Source: Charina bottae
Lineage: Eukaryota; Chordata; Lepidosauria; Squamata; Charinaidae
Direction of reading: 5' to 3'
DNA length: 64,000 nt
NCBI GenBank assembly: GCA_023362775.1
Contig: JALMGJ010000004.1
Coordinates: forward strand, 84,329,798 to 84,393,797
Below the pieces are notes generated by a model, which was not told where the DNA came from, searched no databases, and saw nothing but the letters and a program-made list of their open reading frames with translations. Both the position numbers and the translations under genes were made by a program. Numbering within the stretch: position 1 is the stretch's first letter; each line of letters begins with the position of its first letter. Shown here one piece after another: positions 58,955 to 64,000 of the stretch.

Positions 58955-59283
58955 GCGTGGTGGCTCAGTGGTTAAGATGCCAGGCTTGTCGATTGGAAGG
59001 TTGCAAGTTTGGCGGTTCAAGATCCTAGCCCCATGTGATGGAGTGAGCTCCCGCACTCACCCCAGCTCTTGCCAACCTAGCAATTCGAAAGCATGCAAAT
59101 GCAAGTAGATAAATAGGCACCACTTTGGTTGGATGGTAACAGAATTATGTGCTTGTCATGCCGGCCATATGACTGCAGAAGCATCTTCAGGCAGTTCTGG
59201 CTCTTTGGCTAACAAACAGAGATGAGCACTGGCCCCTAGAGTTGGACACCACTGTGCAGGGAAAACCTTTACCTTTACCTACC
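58955..59283 (+). repeat. tRNA-derived SINE in L1
   Basis: ggggcgtggtggctcagtgg (A-box side), ggcggttcaagatcc (altered B box), then ccagctcttgccaacctagc, aattcgaaagcatgcaaatg, gatgagcactggcccctaga, and the end aaaacctttacctttacc. Same family as 40661-40995 but more decayed (CpG lost). Confidence 0.85.
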
Positions 59284-59653
59284 CTAAGAGAGGCTTTCTA
59301 CAAAAAAGAAAAAGTGGACTCTCTTTGTGCCTATCATTATTTCTGGATTAACTTTTAAAAACATTTTTTTTAGTGTTTCGCTTACTTCCTGTCTAATTTT
59401 AAGGTGGACTGAGAATAATTAATGATCTCCCCATTACTATTTTTGTATTTAACTTGAAGGACTTAACTTTTTCCTACACATTGAACTTGCTGTTTTGACT
59501 TTTTATTTTTCTGTTCACTCTGTGTAGCTGCTGGTTAGCACCTTTTTTCTTTGTCAATTTTATTTAATAAATTTGCAAGCCTTTCATTAACACATTAGTT
59601 CCTATATGCATTAGTCAAGTATCCAGGGGGAGGCAGAATCTACTGCCAGAATT

Positions 59654-59917
59654 ATGGACGACCTTAAGGAAATCTTCGCAGAGCTTTGTTCTGGGCTTCA
59701 TTCTGATTTCAAAGACATTTTCCATGACACCCGCCAAGCCATTATGCAAGATATTTGGGATATTGCAAAAAATATCAGTGCTAAAATGTGTCAACTGGCT
59801 AAAGACGTTCTGTGGGTGGAGGAAGAAGTGTATCAAGAGTGGGAATTTTTTCCTCACAGGGAGAATGTTCTCTTTGAAGAAATGCCAGACAACGAACATA
59901 CTTTGGTGAAGAAGTAG
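59654..59917 (+). pseudogene. L1 ORF1 N-terminal remnant (likely)
   Basis: 88 codons starting MDDLKEIFAELCSGLHSDFK, mostly predicted helix, ending in a stop. Placed directly after an L1 5' UTR. No RRM core remains. Assignment to ORF1 is by position. Confidence 0.4.
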
Positions 59918-60687
59918 TTAGATACTGACAAGGCTATTTTCCTGAAGAACTGTTCTGAGAACGAAGCTATGTTTTGTGGGTGGTTTTCTACTGAGCAGCT
60001 TGTTTTTTTAAGGGGGGCAGTTGGATTGTTTAATTTTTTTTTATGAAAAATGCCTTATGTGTAATATGGAGACAAGTTAGTGTCCTGGTATATTTCAATG
60101 TAGGATAAGAGATTAAGAATATGTATATGGATTGATATTAAGGCTTGTATGATTCCATATTTCTTTAATGACTTAAAGTTTGTTTGATTTTTTAAGATTT
60201 ATAAGATATAAGAATAAGTGTTTGATTTTAGGTTTAATAGTGTTAAGATTGTTATAGCACTATTAAGTATAAAAGTAGATAATTTAATGTTTTTACAATT
60301 TGATTTTTATTATAGTGGCCAGAAATATATAGAATAGTGGCAGGAAGGAAATACATAAATAAATGGGTTTTCTTTTGGGGGGGAGTTGATTTAGAGGTTT
60401 ATATATTTGTTTATTTTTCTGTATATATAAGGGGAGGGAGCAATGGTCTTTGGTGATTTTTATAATGTGTCAATGGAATGATTTATAGAAATAATATGAT
60501 CTTGGTTAGATTTAGAGTAAGGGATTAATTATGGAAATTGCTGAAAGTCGGAAGTCATCTTGTAATTTCTTTTGTTTTTCCACTTTTGCTTTTCTTTTTC
60601 TCTTTTTTTGTAGTTATTTTGCTTTTTTGTAGTTTTTATCTTTGCTTTAAACTTAATAAAATTCTTATTAAAAAAAAACTCTTCATG

Positions 60688-61105
60688 GCTTGGAGCCAGG
60701 TTTCTTACAACACAATCTCTACCCATACTATCTGGTCCAGCAGGAGGGGCATGCTCCCAGTCCATTTGCTAATGAGTGTCAGCTGTCAGAGCCCAGGAGG
60801 AAAGCCTTTTCCCTCATGGTGCCCACCCTCTGGAATAGTATTTGTCCAGAAATTAGATTGGCCTTGTTCCTGTTGGCCTTCTGTAAGGCCTTGAAGACTT
60901 GGCTCTTTTTTTGAGCCTGGGGCCCTGGGTGCATGACGGAGCCTGTCTTGTGGTTATGCTGAATGATTGACTGATCACTTTTGTAGTTTTTCTTAGCTGT
61001 GGTGTGGGTTTTTTTTGTATATGTTTTATCTCTTTTAGTTTAGCCGCCCAGAGTCATGTATGGGCAACCATATCAATCTAAAACAATAAATGAACAAATA
61101 AATAA
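60688..61105 (+). pseudogene. L2-clade LINE, 3' end (right of L1)
   Basis: Continues the L2: gcttggagccaggtttctta, then caccctctggaatagtattt (LWN block), agacttggctc, a T-rich 3' UTR, ccgcccagagtcatgtatgg and an A-rich end with AAATA units. Confidence 0.8.
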
Positions 61106-61244
61106 TGTACTCAAGAAAATATTTAATGTATTTATCCAAAAAGGAAATCATGTTAAATTTTAAGAATTCATCCCCTCCCACCCCAAGAATGAAGATTACA
61201 CACCAAAACAATTATAAAACAATATAAATTACCCAGTTCGGTAG

Positions 61245-61257
61245 TCTCAAGGAATAT
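61245..61257. repeat. Hairpin element 1 target-site duplication, left
   Basis: tctcaaggaatat, repeated at 61542-61554. Confidence 0.8.
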
Positions 61258-61541
61258 TGTCTGTAGGTTGAGTCATGGCAACTGGATTTATTTCTTTTGG
61301 TTGAAGCATTTTGCTGCAACTATCTACACCTCAATTGTCCAATTAACAAGCCATTCAGGTGTAAGGTCAATACAGCCACCCTGGAAGTCATATATGGGGG
61401 TCTACTCACCAACTTTTTCCCAGACTGAAGAAGCTACTTGGACAAGCAGCAAAATGCTTCAACCAAAAGAAATAAATCCTGTTGCCATGACTCAACCTAC
61501 AGACAATTCCACCTGGATGACTGAGAATCTTCATTGACATA
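61258..61541 (+). mobile_element. PLE-derived hairpin element 1 (family 1 ends)
   Basis: About 284 bp. Arms 61256-61317 and 61446-61507 are inverted copies of 62 bases with one mismatch, around a 128-base loop. The right outer end (ccacctggatgactgagaat) matches the 3' terminus of the family-1 PLE at 20988-21030. A hammerhead-like core (CTGAAGA at 61425-61431, AAAA in place of GAAA at 61451-61454) lies at the edge of the right arm. There is no protein; it is a noncoding PLE derivative with a 13-bp TSD. Confidence 0.8.
61425..61454 (+). ncRNA. Hammerhead-like core, hairpin 1
   Basis: CTGAAGA, then a stem region (GCTACTT with AAGCAGC), then AAAA where GAAA is expected. Probably inactive. Confidence 0.35.
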
Positions 61542-61592
61542 TCTCAAGGAATATCATTTTGAATATTTTTCCCCAATAAATATGCATATGAG

Positions 61593-61604
61593 ACAAATTT
61601 GCAT
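61593..61604. repeat. Hairpin element 2 target-site duplication, left
   Basis: acaaatttgcat, repeated at 61889-61900. Confidence 0.85.
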
Positions 61605-61888
61605 GGGGAGTCTTTGGTGCTCTCTGAGCCTTGTTGTTTTCATGCAGACGTTTCATTGCCAGGCTAGGCAACATCTTCAGTGCGAAAAGGGAGTGGAACT
61701 TGCTGTCTGTTTATATACCCTGTTTATATACCCTGTTTATATATACAGACAGCAAGTTCCACTCCCTTTTCGCACTGAAGATGTTGCCTAGCCTGGCAAT
61801 GAAACGTCTGCATGAAAACAACAAGGCTCAGAGAGCACCAAAGACTCCCCAGTTCAACCCTGAGCTACAAATATTCTCTTTGATTGGT
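61605..61888 (+). mobile_element. PLE-derived hairpin element 2 (family 2 ends), perfect 106-bp arms
   Basis: Arms 61605-61710 and 61745-61850 are exact inverted copies of 106 bases with a 34-base loop of tgtttataccc-type repeats. The right arm contains the family-2 PLE end (ttttcgcactgaagatgttg, then gctcagagagcaccaa). Past the arm, 61851-61888 (agttcaaccctgagctacaa) is the extra 3' tail, also seen in reverse at the left of hairpin 3. A 12-bp TSD surrounds it. It encodes nothing. Confidence 0.9.
61775..61804 (+). ncRNA. Hammerhead-like core, hairpin 2
   Basis: CTGAAGA (61775-61781) and GAAA (61801-61804) with a paired stem TTGCC/GGCAA. A mirror copy lies on the minus strand at 61680-61651. 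The conserved core is fully present. Confidence 0.5.
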
Positions 61889-61900
61889 ACAAATTTGCAT

Positions 61901-62663
61901 GTATGTACACATCCCAAAAAGATTTAGAGAATGAATTGTGACTAACTAATATAAAATAAAGTACCCTGTTTGTAAAACTAATTGACACATGCACACACGC
62001 ACACACCTGCATGAATGCACACACTACTCTGTCTCTCTGTGTGGCCAGGAATGCCTTTAGCTACCTTTATCAGTGTAATTGATGAGGGCTTGGGATATCC
62101 AACTGGGTTAACTTCCAGGTAGATGATTGAAGTTCATTTTATGAGGAGTCACACTTGAAAGGAGACTGGAAACAATAGCAAAAACCAGGAGCCTGAATGT
62201 TCCCTTGGTGTACATTTTGCAAACCACGTATCTTAGGTTAACTGTACTAACTTCTGTTTTGTTTCAGGATAAAGCCAAGGTATTGCTATCTCCCTAAAAG
62301 CCTTAAATAATTTAGCTCTACAAACCTCTTATAGGCTACAGTAAACCTCGAAGATCCTCTCATCTGACCCAAATTTAGAAGGGTCCTATTATGGGAATAT
62401 GAGATAAGAGGTTTGTCATGATGGTTAACCTTATTACATTGGCGGCAACCTTATTACCATTATACTTTTGATGGCATTTAATTTGGAAAGAAACGATAAA
62501 GTATAAAAAATCAGTACAGTTTAAAAACAATTCATAATTAATTTCTATTTATTTCACAGAAGTGACCTATTAAAAACTAAATGTTCTTTTCATCCCTAAA
62601 GGTGCTTAGGTAGTGCTGTTATTGATAGTATTAGACTAAGAATGAAACAATAGCTTTTATAGT
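61901..62663. other. No recognised feature
   Basis: AT-rich DNA between hairpins 2 and 3. Nothing assigned. Confidence 0.4.
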
Positions 62664-62676
62664 CAAAATAAAATAT
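62664..62676. repeat. Hairpin element 3 target-site duplication, left
   Basis: caaaataaaatat, repeated at 62906-62918. Confidence 0.85.
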
Positions 62677-62905
62677 CCAATAGAAGAGAATATATGTAGT
62701 TCAGGGTTGAACTGTGGAATCTTTGGTGCTCTCTGAGCTTGGTTGTTTGCTTGCTCCCTGTTTATATACAATAGCTTTCCCTGCCATAAGCTGCTGTATA
62801 TAAACAGGGAGCAAACCCCACACTCACTAGCACTGATGATGTTACCTAGCTGGGTAATCAAACATCTTCAAGCAAACAACCAAGGTCAGAGAGCACCAAG
62901 GACTC
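62677..62905 (-). mobile_element. PLE-derived hairpin element 3 (family 2 ends)
   Basis: 229 bp in the opposite sense to hairpin 2: the extra 3' tail is on its left (62677-62717). The left arm (about 62719-62778) pairs with parts of the right arm, but the left copy of the hammerhead segment is missing. The sequence jumps from ttgtttgcttg to ctccctgtttat, so the arms differ by about 60 bases. The right arm ends at ccaaggactcc. A 13-bp TSD bounds it. Confidence 0.85.
62833..62862 (+). ncRNA. Hammerhead-like core, hairpin 3
   Basis: CTGATGA (62833-62839) and CAAA in place of GAAA (62859-62862), with a paired stem TTACC/GGTAA. Relative to hairpin 2 (TTGCC/GGCAA), the G-C pair has become A-T on both sides. 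Confidence 0.4.
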
Positions 62906-62918
62906 CAAAATAAAATAT

Positions 62919-63359
62919 AAAATATCACTATGGAATAACCCTATCTTAACCTTCAGATTTACCTCCAAAGCTTGTTCTGAGTTCTGCTAAAACCAGCAGT
63001 AGACTTTAAATAGTAACACAGTAATTAGGAAACTATCCTCTCCTCCCAAAGAAGAACATATTACCTTCTGTTTGTTGACATAGGGATGGCACAGAAAAAC
63101 ATTGTTTTTCTAATAAAGGAATTCCTTGGGACTCTATTGGAAGAAATGTTCTCCTTTAACTGTTTTCTTTTTTCTCTTACTCCACAAATGACTTAATAAT
63201 ATCCATGTTTGTTTTACATCTTTTCTTTTCTTAATTGTTTACCTATGCATTTGTCTATTAAATTTACAAGATACAATTGTAAAGCAAAAAGTAAATTACA
63301 GTCACATATAGACACACACATTAACAAATTAACAATTAGCAATTAACAAAATAAATTAA
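62919..63359. other. No recognised feature
   Basis: AT-rich, no assignment. Confidence 0.4.
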
Positions 63360-63575
63360 TTTTTTTAATCTGTTCAATTGTGTCCGATTCTCAGAGACTG
63401 CCTGGACAAGTCCCTGCAGTTTTCTTGGCAAGGTTTTTCAGAAGTGGTTTGCCTCCTTCCTAGAAAGTGACTGTCCCAAGGTCACCCAGCTGGCTTTGTG
63501 CCTAAGGCAGGACTAGAACTCATGGTCTCCCGGTTTCTAGCCTGGTGCCTTAACCACTACACGAAATTGGCTCTC
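63360..63575 (-). repeat. tRNA-derived SINE (Sauria-like head, second body module)
   Basis: Minus strand: gagagccaatttcgtgtagt, then aggcaccaggctagaaac, ttctagtcctgcc, gtgaccttgggacagtcact, then gaggcaaaccacttctga, ccagg-type module, and tgagaatcggacacaatt at the end. A possible TSD taaattaa lies at 63352-63359 and 63582-63589. Like 10820-11057. Confidence 0.8.
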
Positions 63576-63589
63576 TCAAGGTAAATTAA

Positions 63590-64000
63590 AAATTAGCAAA
63601 TGAATAAATATATATTAAAATAAAGAAGGAAAATCCAACAAGAATGCAAAGGATGCAAGTATGGCCTTTCTAGCCTCATTTTTATGTATTTAATAACATT
63701 TAAGAGACAGGAAAGGAAAAGTTCAGAATTCTAAGGCAAAACATGCATTATTGACAAATTATCTACACCACATATCAACTGAAACTGGATGAGACTGAGT
63801 AAAAGAAATGATTCTAATGTCTTTCTTTGGCTAAAATTACTTTTCCCAATATAAACAGCTGTTGTGAAGATTTATAATTATTTAATTAACCTACTTTACT
63901 CTTTGTGAAATGTGATAAGTATAAAAACAAAAGACAGATCAGATTTGGCAGCAGAGGAGACAAGAATGCAAAAACACTCTTCCAGGGACGAACATTTGTA
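63590..64000. other. No recognised feature to window end
   Basis: AT-rich stretch without repeats or coding signs. Confidence 0.4.

Larger units (their letters stand above)
58493..60678 (+). mobile_element. L1 (second subfamily), internally deleted, in L2
   Basis: It starts at about 58504 with ggacttccggtggggaatat, followed by a 5' UTR shared with 36067-36716, a SINE insertion (58955-59283), more 5' UTR, then an ORF1-like start. From about 60000 it is 3' UTR, ending in ttaaacttaataaaattctt and an A-tail (60671-60678). A 9-bp TSD, ctcttcatg, lies at 58484-58492 and 60679-60687. ORF2 is wholly missing. Confidence 0.8.

Noticed and set aside
61605..62905. CRISPR-like or bacterial attachment-site reading of the repeated blocks
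   Set aside because: Repeats are inverted, unequal in spacing and identical to PLE ends; the whole window is vertebrate.

Overview
The window is vertebrate nuclear DNA, most likely from a squamate reptile (lizard or snake). I recognise no complete host gene, tRNA or rRNA gene. The squamate assignment rests on the repeats: several copies of a tRNA-derived SINE resembling the Sauria family, a Bov-B 3' end with the typical LINE C-terminal coding sequence, many L2-clade LINEs with AAATA-type tails, CR1 with an ATTCTATT tail, young L1 copies, EN(+) Penelope-like elements (PLEs) with GIY-YIG endonucleases, and a Ty1/copia-type LTR element. The background is AT-rich and full of microsatellites, so it reads as intergenic or intronic sequence that has collected retroelements.

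Layout. 1-2520: an L2 LINE split by an L1 3' fragment. 2520-5890: nothing recognised. 5990-8060: remains of a copia-type element on the minus strand (5' LTR, half-tRNA primer site, gag), hit by a PLE fragment. 9060-10310, 14170-15000 and 16660-16892: old L2 pieces. 10820-11057: a SINE. 17061-30032: a nest in which L1-A (+) holds a PLE (-), which itself holds L1-B (-, about 5.5 kb, nearly full length) and a CpG-rich SINE. 34040-39860: L1 5'-UTR and ORF2 pieces mixed with two good L2 copies, one keeping a 606-codon open frame. 40661-40995: a tRNA-type SINE. 42230-43610: an L2 with a large internal deletion. 43676-45812: SINE, then a CR1 3' half split by a PLE. 47395-49262: an old L2 with an endonuclease start. 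51448-51786: Bov-B. 53756-54487: a SINE whose tail grew into about 530 bp of AATAA-type satellite. 55590-56050: an L2 scrap. 58290-61105: an L2 holding an L1, which holds a SINE. 61245-62918: three compact inverted-repeat elements made from PLE ends, each with a 12-13 bp target-site duplication (TSD).

The pieces work together as parasites and hosts of one another. Autonomous LINEs (L1, L2, CR1, Bov-B) and PLEs supply enzymes. The SINEs carry pol III-type tRNA heads, and one has an L2-like tail. The PLE hairpins carry no protein but keep PLE termini, including a hammerhead-ribozyme-like core (CTGANGA, stem, GAAA) that recurs in both PLE families here with a base-paired stem and a compensatory change. 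The hairpin cluster, the ribozyme-like motifs, the copia element and the four-level nest are the best candidates for follow-up. All assignments come from reading motifs by eye; no database search was run.
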